Assembly (NCBI RefSeq): GCF_963676275.1
Contig: NZ_OY781091.1
Span: forward strand, 4,917,001-4,981,000
Direction of reading: 5' to 3'
Source of the DNA: an uncultured Cohaesibacter sp.
Lineage (GTDB): Bacteria > Pseudomonadota > Alphaproteobacteria > Rhizobiales > Cohaesibacteraceae
Length of the DNA stretch: 64,000 nt
Part shown: positions 56,712 through 64,000 of the stretch, piece after piece
Layout: every line of letters begins with the position of its first letter
Numbering within the stretch: the stretch's first letter is position 1
The notes under the pieces: generated by a model
The model's input: only the letters and a program-made list of their open reading frames with translations
Databases searched by the model: none
What the model was told of the DNA's origin: nothing
Program-made: the position numbers and the translations under genes

Positions 56712-58301
56712 TTACCCCGATTTGGTTTTTCTTCGTTTGATTAACGCAAAACCACCGGTCAACAACCACAGGATCAGAAAAATTCCGTCGCCAAATCGGC
56801 TGTAAAATGTAGGGGCGAGACGCGCAGGGACGGCTTGCTGGAGAATGCCTTCGGTCTCCAGACCCTGTTGCACGACGGATCTGCCGAGCGGATCGATGAT
56901 CGCCGAAATGCCTGTATTTGCAGCACGAATGACCGGTAATCCGGTCTCGATCGCACGCATTTGTGCCAGATGAAGATGCTGCCATGGCCCGATGGTTTTC
57001 CCAAACCAAGCGTCATTTGTAACATTGACAATCATGTCTGCACCAGCCGGAAAGGAAAGAATTTCGCTTGGAAAGGCGATTTCATAGCAAATCAAGGGTA
57101 GAATTTTCCCCAAATGCCCATCTCCTAGCAGTTTTCTTTTTGTGCCAAATGAAAAACCAGATATCTGCTCGGCAAAGTCGGCGAGTCCGATTGCCTTCAA
57201 CCAATTCTGTTTCGGCAAATATTCGCCAAACGGAACCAGATGGAGCTTGTCATAGGAGGACAGGATTGTACCGTCTCCGGCGAGCTGATAGACAGAATTG
57301 TAAACTTGTTCGCTATTGGTAAAATTTACCTCCCTTCGAAGGGCTCCGGTCAACAGGATTGACCGGTCTGGCAGGGCCTGCGCGATGGCCGCCAGACCCG
57401 CCGGTTCTTCGATGAGATAAAATGGGACAGCTGTTTCCGGCCAGACAAAAAGATCGACTTTTTCAACAGGTGCCCCCTGATTATCCAAAGTTGTTAAGGC
57501 CAGAAGGCGGCTGAAGATCCATGATCGATTCTCCAGCTTCCATTTTTCTTTCTGCGCAATGTTGGGCTGCACCACACGCACGATGATCGGCTTTTCAACT
57601 CTGGGCAGTGGCTGGCCCAGTCGATAATAGCCATAACCCAACTGACCGCAGAACAGCAGCAGCGCGAAAAGAGCAAGGCTGATGCCCGCCTTGCGGCTTG
57701 AGCGCGGACAGACAAGAAACACCGGCAAGGCAAAGATGATCGGGGCGATCAGATTCATGCTCTGGGGGCCGACGAGGGCCAATGCCTGCATCGTCATGGA
57801 GACCGATGTCAGCGACTGGCCAAGCCCGCCCCATGGCAGGCCAGTGAAGATCGTACCGCGCAGCCATTCCAGCGCAGACCAGCAGAGCGCAAGCCCGATG
57901 ACCCGAAAGGGCGAGGCGGACCAGAAATAGGCTGCCAGAGCCGAGGCCGCAGCCCAGAAAAGCGCCAGACCTGCGGCAAAGCCAAACAGGGCAAAAGGCA
58001 TCAGCAGGGCGAACCGGTCTGCTTCCACAAGGAAAGCCGCTCCGATCCAGTAGAAGCTGCTCGAAAAATAGCCCAGGCCGAAGACCCAGCCGACAAGGGC
58101 CATCGAGCGCGCCGCCTGACGCGGACTCTTGCCAAGGGATGCGGAGTCAAGGAGCCAGACAAAGACTGGAACAGCGAGCCAGAGAATGGGAAACCAGCTG
58201 AAAGGCGCTTGCGCGAGGCTGGCCAGACAACCAAACAGGAAGGCCAGAAGCAGGCGACGCCAACCTTCCAGCAAAACGAGATTTGAAACAAGAAACGCCA
58301 T
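56712..58301 (-). CDS. lnt: Apolipoprotein N-acyltransferase
   Basis: A 529-residue inner-membrane enzyme adding the third acyl chain to lipoproteins. The N-terminal 200 residues contain about six transmembrane helices. The periplasmic nitrilase-like domain has the catalytic Glu in FVWPETAVPFYL, Lys in YDKLHLVPFGEYLP and Cys in LICYEIAFPSE, and NDAWFGKTIGPWQHL. It acts on lipoproteins such as the LpoA-like protein elsewhere in the window. Confidence 0.96.
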   Translation of the reverse strand: MAFLVSNLVLLEGWRRLLLAFLFGCLASLAQAPFSWFPILWLAVPVFVWLLDSASLGKSPRQAARSMALVGWVFGLGYFSSSFYWIGAAFLVEADRFALLMPFALFGFAAGLALFWAAASALAAYFWSASPFRVIGLALCWSALEWLRGTIFTGLPWGGLGQSLTSVSMTMQALALVGPQSMNLIAPIIFALPVFLVCPRSSRKAGISLALFALLLFCGQLGYGYYRLGQPLPRVEKPIIVRVVQPNIAQKEKWKLENRSWIFSRLLALTTLDNQGAPVEKVDLFVWPETAVPFYLIEEPAGLAAIAQALPDRSILLTGALRREVNFTNSEQVYNSVYQLAGDGTILSSYDKLHLVPFGEYLPKQNWLKAIGLADFAEQISGFSFGTKRKLLGDGHLGKILPLICYEIAFPSEILSFPAGADMIVNVTNDAWFGKTIGPWQHLHLAQMRAIETGLPVIRAANTGISAIIDPLGRSVVQQGLETEGILQQAVPARLAPTFYSRFGDGIFLILWLLTGGFALIKRRKTKSG

Positions 58302-58516
58302 GTATATGGGCCGTTTGACAAGGAATCACGATAGTGTCGGCCCATTGGTATAGGAGTTGGCAGGCGCATTCAAAGCAATAATGAAGCAAGCGGTACAAAC
58401 TCTTGTAATTTATACCGCTGTTCGTCGAGAAGACGAACCCTCGCGGTCTGAAGATTGGCGAAAGGGAAAATGACCCGAATGCCAGATCAGGCGGATGTTT
58501 GGTCGCGCTGGCCCGA

Positions 58517-60112
58517 TCAGGCGCACATGGTGGAATTCTTGATCAGCTTGAGCTTTTGCGCGTGACTGGCCTTGTCGTGGGGGCCAACCTCGCTCATTTC
58601 GAAGCCGGGTTCGGCCGTCAGGTCGCGTGGACGACCCAGATAATAGCCCTGTGCCTCCTGACAGCCTGCCATACGCAGCATGTCGAGCGTTTCCTTGTCT
58701 TCAATCCCTTCAGCCAGAATTTCGATATTGAGGCTGCGACCGATCCCGATCATGGCGGAAATAATGGCCATGTTGCCATGGCTGTTGGTCAGATCCTGCA
58801 CGAAGGAGCGGTCAATCTTGATCTTGTCGATCGGGAAGGATGAGAGATAGCTCAGGGAAGAATAGCCGGTGCCAAAATCATCCAGCGCTACGGTAATGCC
58901 CATGCCGCGCAATTGCTTGAGGGTTTCAATGGTGCGCTGATTGCTCTGAATGAACAGGCTTTCGGTCACCTCCAGTTCCAGCCGGCTCGCAGGCAGGCCG
59001 GTCTCCTTGAGGATGCTCTCGACCATTTGCACCAGATCCACCTTCTTGAACTGGATGGGCGAAAGATTGACGGCGACGCGCAACGGCTGCTTCCATTGGG
59101 CCGCCGTGGTGCACGCCTCTCTCAAGGCAAATTCGGAAAGCGGCAGAATGAGGCCATTGCGTTCGGCAATCTGGATGAATGTTCCGGGAGAAATCCAGCC
59201 GCGCACCGGATGATCCCAGCGCATAAGCGCTTCAAATCCGGTCTGCTTGCCGGTGGTAATGCTGAATTGCGGCTGGAAATGCAGCTTGAATTCGCCAAGC
59301 GTAATCGATTTACCCATTTCCTGAGACAATTCATGATCCATATGGGCGCGAACATCCTGACGCTGCTCGAAACGGCAGATCTGATTGCGGCCATCCTGCT
59401 TGGCGCGCAGCAGGGCCAGCTTGGCTTGCTGCAACAGCATACCGACCCTGTAGCCATGATGGGGAAACTGGATATAGCCACCGGACACGGTGATCTCGAT
59501 GGGGCGTCCATTGAAGCGATAGGGCTGCTTGAGATAGGAATGCAGGATTTGAATGCGCTGTTCGAAACTGGCGCTCGTGCCAAGCTGGTCGATGACAATG
59601 GCAAATTCGTTGCCCGAAAGACGCGCGACCATGGAGCGATTATGCTGGAAGTGAGAAAGACGCTGCGCAAATTCCTGCAACAGCAAATCGCCATTCTCGG
59701 TTCCCAGAATGGTATCCAGCTCCTTGAAGCGATCGATATCGATCAGCAGCAGCGCAAAAGGGATATTCTGGTGCTCCGCAGACTTGAGGCGCTGATAGAT
59801 GGATGAAAGAAAGAGCTGACGATTGGAGAGCCCCGTCAGATTGTCTCGCGACTTGATCTCCTCGATCATGCCGCGAATGGAATCGCGCCTGCGCTTCTGA
59901 TGCACGCAAGTCGAGAAGAAGAAATACCCCACCAGCGCTGTCAATCCAAAGATTGGAAGCTGCCTTATGACGGGGTTTTCATGGTCTGACAGAACAAGCG
60001 ACAGGATAATGAGGCCCATCAGCATGAGGAGCTTGCGGGATGCTCCCATGTCAGGATCAATTGGCAGATATTTGGTCGACGAATCTTGCATCAAACTGCT
60101 CTTTTTAGCCAA
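58517..60112 (-). CDS. Membrane GGDEF-EAL protein with a degenerate GGDEF motif (probable c-di-GMP phosphodiesterase)
   Basis: A 531-residue protein with two N-terminal hydrophobic segments (about 28-42 and 51-69), a GGDEF domain and an EAL domain. The cyclase signature at 166-170 is SGNEF instead of GGDEF, so diguanylate cyclase activity is doubtful. The EAL domain keeps EAL at 294-296, NLSP, EVTES, DDFGTGYSS, KIDRSFV and the late AEGIED and QGYYLG, consistent with an active phosphodiesterase that hydrolyses c-di-GMP. A close paralogue lies just upstream on the same strand. Confidence 0.9.
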   Translation of the reverse strand: MAKKSSLMQDSSTKYLPIDPDMGASRKLLMLMGLIILSLVLSDHENPVIRQLPIFGLTALVGYFFFSTCVHQKRRRDSIRGMIEEIKSRDNLTGLSNRQLFLSSIYQRLKSAEHQNIPFALLLIDIDRFKELDTILGTENGDLLLQEFAQRLSHFQHNRSMVARLSGNEFAIVIDQLGTSASFEQRIQILHSYLKQPYRFNGRPIEITVSGGYIQFPHHGYRVGMLLQQAKLALLRAKQDGRNQICRFEQRQDVRAHMDHELSQEMGKSITLGEFKLHFQPQFSITTGKQTGFEALMRWDHPVRGWISPGTFIQIAERNGLILPLSEFALREACTTAAQWKQPLRVAVNLSPIQFKKVDLVQMVESILKETGLPASRLELEVTESLFIQSNQRTIETLKQLRGMGITVALDDFGTGYSSLSYLSSFPIDKIKIDRSFVQDLTNSHGNMAIISAMIGIGRSLNIEILAEGIEDKETLDMLRMAGCQEAQGYYLGRPRDLTAEPGFEMSEVGPHDKASHAQKLKLIKNSTMCA

Positions 60113-60409
60113 AGCTGTCGCTTAAATTACAACCTGTTTCTGAATAAATAGGTACCTTTGTTAGTTAATGAAAAACTTCGATAATTGAAAACTTGCAAAA
60201 CGCGAGCCTGTTTGGAAAAAACAGCGAATTTCGGTGCGATGGAAAGTATAAACACGGCCAAAAGAAGCAATATTTGCGGTTGATGAAGGTGAATATTTAC
60301 ACATCGTCAACCAAGACGTTTATGTCTTTAAATTTGTGGTGCCAATAATTTCGTGGAAAAAGAGTGCGTCTAAGAAAAACCACTTAGCCATTTCAGCGAG
60401 GGGCTGGTC
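60113..60409. other. AT-rich gap between the two GGDEF-EAL genes
   Basis: About 297 AT-rich bases with no gene; probably the promoter of the downstream copy. No T-tailed terminator hairpin is evident. Confidence 0.4.
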
Positions 60410-61942
60410 TCAGGCAACGGCAGAATGGATGCTGGCAGGGGGGCGCATCTCTTCGCCCGGATCTGCTTCAATATCTCTGGGCTTGCCCAGCAGAAAGCCC
60501 TGTGCCTGATCCACTCCGGCCAGACGCAATATCTCATAGGCCTGATGATCCTCAATGCCTTCAGCCGTGATTTGCATATTCAGGCTCTTTCCCATGCCGA
60601 TGACAGCAGAAATGATTGCCATGGAACTGTCGTCGGTGGCGAGATTCTGCACGAATGAGCGGTCAATCTTGATCTTGTCAAAGGGAAAGCTCGTCAGATA
60701 GGCAAGCGAGGAATAGCCCGTCCCGAAATCATCCAGCGCAATGGAAATGCCCTGCCGCTGCAGCAGCAGCAGATCCGAGGAAAGCTGCTCATTGATATCG
60801 ATGAACAGGCTTTCCGTAACCTCCAGCTCCAGCCGCCTGGGGTCGAGGCCCGTCTCCAGCAGAATATCGGTCACCAGATCAGAAATGACGCACTGGCGCA
60901 TTTGAATGGGAGACAGATTGACAGCCACCTTGAGCGGATTGGTCCAACGGCTCGCTATCTGGCAGGCTTCGCGCAAGACATATTCCGAAAGCGGGACGAT
61001 CAGTCCGTTCTGTTCGGCAATCGGAATGAACACGCCGGGGGAAATGATACCCCGGTCTTTGTGAAGCCATCGCACCAGAGCCTCGAATCCTGTCTGCTTG
61101 CCCGTTGCAAAGCTGAACTGTGGCTGGAAATAGACCTTGAACTCGCCTTCCTGCAAGGCCCGGTCCATGTCCTGCGACAGGAAATGGTAATCCATCATCT
61201 TTGAATCTGCGACCTCGTCATAGCAGCAGATCCGGTTATGGCCTTCTTTCTTGGCGCGCTGAAGCGCGAAATAAGCATTCTGGTTGAGACCTTCGGGGTC
61301 TCTGCCATCTTCCGGAAACAGGGTGGCGCCGACCGAGACTGTCAGATCAATGGACTGCTTCTGGCACATATAGGTCTTGTAGAGTGTCTCAAAGACATTG
61401 CGTATTTTCGCCTGCAGATTGCTGTTGCTGCCGTCATAGTAAACGATGAGCGCAAATTCGTCGCCTCCGATGCGCGCGGCGTCCGAATCTGTCTCGGCCA
61501 GCTGCCCCAGCCGTTCGGCAAATTTTTGCAGCAGCTGATCTGCGGAATTATAGCCAAGAAATGCGTTGAGCTCCTTGAAGCGGTCCAGATCAAGCAGCAT
61601 GAGAATGAAGGGATGATCCTTGTCATTTTCCATTCGCTCGGCCAGATGGCGTTGGAAAACCTCCCGATTGGCCAGTCCGGTCAGCTTGTCCTTGGCCACC
61701 AGCGTGTCCATGGCGGCAACAGCAGCAACCCGGGAGCTGTTCAATTGAATGAGAACCACGCAGGAAAGCATCGAGATGACGGCAATCGTGGCCAGTTGAA
61801 TCATGGAGCGGGTCTCGGGGTCCTGATTGGCGAACAGGATTGAAACCGTCAGGGCACAGATGAAGTTTGCTACAAGCAGAATGGCGAGCGCAGCAATTTC
61901 CTTGCTGAACAGACGGTCATATCTGCTGAGAAAACCAATCAT
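60410..61942 (-). CDS. Membrane GGDEF-EAL protein with intact GGDEF motif
   Basis: A 510-residue protein with two transmembrane segments near the N-terminus (about 15-37 and 48-67), a GGDEF domain and an EAL domain. The active-site motif is intact as RIGGDEFALIV at 157-167. The EAL domain has EAL at 287-289, NLSPIQM, LEVTES, DDFGTGYSS and KIDRSFV, and AEGIED. It can in principle both make and break c-di-GMP. It resembles the adjacent gene closely in layout, so the pair probably arose by duplication. Confidence 0.9.
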   Translation of the reverse strand: MIGFLSRYDRLFSKEIAALAILLVANFICALTVSILFANQDPETRSMIQLATIAVISMLSCVVLIQLNSSRVAAVAAMDTLVAKDKLTGLANREVFQRHLAERMENDKDHPFILMLLDLDRFKELNAFLGYNSADQLLQKFAERLGQLAETDSDAARIGGDEFALIVYYDGSNSNLQAKIRNVFETLYKTYMCQKQSIDLTVSVGATLFPEDGRDPEGLNQNAYFALQRAKKEGHNRICCYDEVADSKMMDYHFLSQDMDRALQEGEFKVYFQPQFSFATGKQTGFEALVRWLHKDRGIISPGVFIPIAEQNGLIVPLSEYVLREACQIASRWTNPLKVAVNLSPIQMRQCVISDLVTDILLETGLDPRRLELEVTESLFIDINEQLSSDLLLLQRQGISIALDDFGTGYSSLAYLTSFPFDKIKIDRSFVQNLATDDSSMAIISAVIGMGKSLNMQITAEGIEDHQAYEILRLAGVDQAQGFLLGKPRDIEADPGEEMRPPASIHSAVA

Positions 61943-62120
61943 GAAAATGCTCCAACATTCAGGATCAGGTTAAATATAAATGAAACAAGCTAATCCCACC
62001 CTAAAGAGCATAGTAAATATTGATTTATTGTTAGGAATGAGAAAAGTAACGGTGGGACATATTGTCGTATCTTCCAATAAATTCGGGGTTATAAAATGAT
62101 AACTCTGAAGTATTTGTTAT

Positions 62121-62150
62121 AAAAAGGAAAAAAGAGGGCAGAGCCCTCTT
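62121..62150 (-). terminator. Intrinsic terminator after fabI
   Basis: AAGAGGGC (62132-62139) and GCCCTCTT (62143-62150) form a perfect 8-bp stem with loop AGA; on the minus strand it is followed by TTTTCCTTTTT. It lies 64 bases past the fabI stop. Confidence 0.85.
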
Positions 62151-62213
62151 CTTGATTTGAACTGATATTTCACTGAACTTGTACATCAGCAACAAGCCGG
62201 GGCGTTGCCCTTG

Positions 62214-63029
62214 TCAGGACTTGTCAATTTTGTCAAGCTTGGCAAGTGTCTCAACCGTAGGCATCGAAACGCAGCTATAGCCGGAATCAACAAATTGCAC
62301 CTGACCTGTGACCTTCTTGGAAAGGTCAGACAGAAGGAAAAGCGCCGCGCCGCCAACATCCTCGATGGTGCAAACATCACGCATGGGGCTGTTGTCGCGC
62401 TGATAGCTATACATCTGCCGGGCATCGGCAATGCCGTTGCCTGCCAGAGTGCGCACCGGACCAGCCGAGATCGCATTGACGCGAATGCCTGAAGGCCCGA
62501 AGTCATTGGCAAGATAACGCACGGATGCTTCAAGCCCTGCCTTGGCGACACCCATGACATTATAGTTTGGCATGACGCGCGTCGAACCTGCATAGGTCAG
62601 CGTCAGCATGGCACCGCCATCCGGCATCAGCTCGGCTGCCCGCTTGGCCGCTTCCGTGAAGGAAAAGCAGGATATGACCATGGTGCGGGAGAAATTGTCC
62701 CGCGATGTATCCGCATAAAGGCCGCGCAGCTCGCTCTTGTCGGAAAAACCAATGGCATGAACGATGAAGTCGATCTTGCCCCATTTTTCCTTCAATGCGG
62801 CAAAGACGGCGTCTACCGAGGCGATATCTTCCACGTCGCATGGCATGACGAAATCGGAATTGACCGATTCCGCCAGCGGCTTCACGCGCTTGCCCAAGGC
62901 ATCACCCTGATAGGTGAAAGCAAGTTCGGCACCCTGCTCATGCAGGGCCTGGGAAATGCCCCAGGCAATCGAGCTTGCATTGGCAACGCCCATGATCAGG
63001 CCGCGCTTTCCTTCCATAAGACCGTTCAT
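62214..63029 (-). CDS. fabI: Enoyl-[acyl-carrier-protein] reductase [NADH] FabI
   Basis: A 271-residue short-chain dehydrogenase-type enzyme catalysing the last step of fatty-acid elongation and the target of triclosan-type inhibitors. It begins MEGKRGLIMGVANASSIAWGI after four residues, and the catalytic Tyr and Lys are in YNVMGVAKAGLE (Y-x6-K spacing). It starts 13 bases after fabB, the fabB-fabI order common in Hyphomicrobiales. A second ATG four codons in is an alternative start. Confidence 0.96.
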   Translation of the reverse strand: MNGLMEGKRGLIMGVANASSIAWGISQALHEQGAELAFTYQGDALGKRVKPLAESVNSDFVMPCDVEDIASVDAVFAALKEKWGKIDFIVHAIGFSDKSELRGLYADTSRDNFSRTMVISCFSFTEAAKRAAELMPDGGAMLTLTYAGSTRVMPNYNVMGVAKAGLEASVRYLANDFGPSGIRVNAISAGPVRTLAGNGIADARQMYSYQRDNSPMRDVCTIEDVGGAALFLLSDLSKKVTGQVQFVDSGYSCVSMPTVETLAKLDKIDKS

Positions 63030-63042
63030 ATGCTGCCAGCCC

Positions 63043-64000
63043 TTATCCGTTATAACGCTGGAAAATCAGCGAAGCATTGGTGCCACCAAAGCCGAAGCTG
63101 TTGGAAAGGGCAACATCAATTGGTTTGTCGATCCGCTGGCGAACGATATTCATGTCAGCGCATTCCGGGTCCAGCTCGGTGATATGGGCGGATTCGCCAA
63201 TGAAACCGGCCTGCATCATCAACAGGGAATAGATCGATTCCTGAGCACCTGCCGCGCCCAGAGAGTGGCCGGTCAGGGACTTGGTCGAAGCGATATGCGG
63301 CTGATCTTCGCCGAAGACGGCACGGATGGCGCCAATCTCGGCAACGTCACCCACCGGAGTGGAGGTGCCGTGGCAGTTGATATAGTCGATCTTGGCACCG
63401 ACCGTTGCCATTGCCTGACGCATGCAGCGCTGGGCGCCTTCCCCGCTCGGGGCGACCATGTCGTAACCGTCCGAGGTTGCGCCATAACCGACCAGCTCGG
63501 CATAGATCTTGGCACCGCGGGCCTTGGCATGTTCCAGCTCTTCAAGAACCAGCACACCGGCGCCACCGGCAATGACGAAGCCGTCGCGGGTTGCGTCAAA
63601 AGCGCGGGATGCGGTTGCCGGAGCGTCGTTATATTTGGACGAAATGGCACCCATGGCATCAAACAGGTTGGACATGCTCCAGTCCAGATCTTCATGGCCA
63701 CCGGCAAAGATGATGTCCTGCTTGCCCATCTGGATCAGCTCATAGGCATTGCCGATGCAATGGGCCGAGGTCGAACATGCGGAAGAAATGGAATAGTTGA
63801 CACCGTGGATCTTGAACCAGGTGGCAAGGGTTGCCGAAGCGGTTGAAGACATCGCCTTGGGCACGGCAAATGGCCCGATGCGTTTTGGCGAACCATTCTT
63901 GCGGGTGATATCTGCAGCCTGCACCACGGTCTGGGTGGACGGACCGCCCGAACCCATGATGATACCGGTGCGCTCATTGGTGATATCGCTCTCTTCCAGT
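63043..64000 (-). CDS. fabB: 3-oxoacyl-[acyl-carrier-protein] synthase I (FabB), 5' part outside the window
   Basis: The visible 318 codons are the C-terminal three quarters of a beta-ketoacyl-ACP synthase; the frame runs open to the window edge ([19 protein letters not shown]). The nucleophilic Cys is in [14 protein letters not shown], and the two histidines are in [11 protein letters not shown] and [15 protein letters not shown]. Working with FabA (probably just beyond the window) it elongates unsaturated fatty acids. fabI follows in the same operon. Confidence 0.96.
   Translation of the reverse strand, partial: LEESDITNERTGIIMGSGGPSTQTVVQAADITRKNGSPKRIGPFAVPKAMSSTASATLATWFKIHGVNYSISSACSTSAHCIGNAYELIQMGKQDIIFAGGHEDLDWSMSNLFDAMGAISSKYNDAPATASRAFDATRDGFVIAGGAGVLVLEELEHAKARGAKIYAELVGYGATSDGYDMVAPSGEGAQRCMRQAMATVGAKIDYINCHGTSTPVGDVAEIGAIRAVFGEDQPHIASTKSLTGHSLGAAGAQESIYSLLMMQAGFIGESAHITELDPECADMNIVRQRIDKPIDVALSNSFGFGGTNASLIFQRYNG

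Overview
This 64 kb window is a gene-dense stretch of core chromosome from an alphaproteobacterium, most likely of the order Hyphomicrobiales (Rhizobiales). The evidence is gene order: grpE-hrcA facing rph-rdgB-hemW; an LpoA-like lipoprotein facing rsmI-yraN-gshB; rpmH-rnpA-yidC-(acetyltransferase)-engB-argB; mutM facing ubiE-ubiB-coaBC-dut; fabB-fabI; and the lnt-praR/phrR-like-metK-trmB-rimP-nusA-ylxR-infB-rbfA-truB-rpsO-pnp block. A GpgS-like glucosyl-3-phosphoglycerate synthase at the left edge would suit a marine or salt-exposed lifestyle, but genus cannot be fixed from the sequence alone. I see no rRNA, tRNA, CRISPR array, insertion sequence, integrase or phage gene.

Layout. 1-2.0 kb: GpgS-like glycosyltransferase (5' end outside the window) and a diacylglycerol-kinase-like lipid kinase. 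2.0-6.4 kb: Lrp/AsnC regulator (PutR-like) divergent from bifunctional PutA. 6.7-7.6 kb: GcvA-type LysR regulator. 8.1-13.0 kb: hrcA and grpE on minus, rph, rdgB and hemW on plus. 13.1-17.3 kb: LpoA-like lipoprotein on minus, then rsmI, yraN, gshB. 17.5-24.6 kb: di-haem cytochrome c peroxidase, an isoprenylcysteine-methyltransferase-like membrane protein, ogt, comM/yifB, arfB, and a flavoprotein disulfide oxidoreductase paired with a TVP38/TMEM64 protein. 24.8-30.6 kb: rpmH, rnpA, yidC, a CatB/Vat-type acetyltransferase, engB (yihA), argB. 30.6-37.0 kb: mutM and a class V aminotransferase on minus, ubiE, ubiB, coaBC and dut on plus. 37.3-42.6 kb: cysK, a DUF2259 secreted protein, a MoeB/HesA/ThiF-type enzyme, a D-2-hydroxyacid dehydrogenase, an SH3-domain secreted protein and a GNAT acetyltransferase. 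42.7-58.3 kb: the large minus-strand translation/transcription block from pnp back to lnt. 58.5-61.9 kb: two tandem GGDEF-EAL proteins. 62.2-64.0 kb: fabI and the 3' part of fabB.

Functionally the window is dominated by gene expression machinery (NusA, IF-2, RbfA, TruB, RimP, S15, L34, PNPase, RNase PH, RNase P protein, RsmI, TrmB, ArfB), cofactor and quinone synthesis, envelope biogenesis (YidC, Lnt, LpoA-like) and fatty-acid synthesis. The points most worth a second look are a one-base frameshift in infB inside the G3 motif (probably a sequence error, since IF-2 is essential), a promoter, terminator-like hairpin and start-site hairpin packed in front of rpmH, a tandem GGDEF-EAL pair in which one GGDEF motif is degenerate, an acidic His-rich extension on RsmI, and a strong terminator between infB and rbfA. 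I did not find a convincing undescribed multi-gene system; the window is largely housekeeping.
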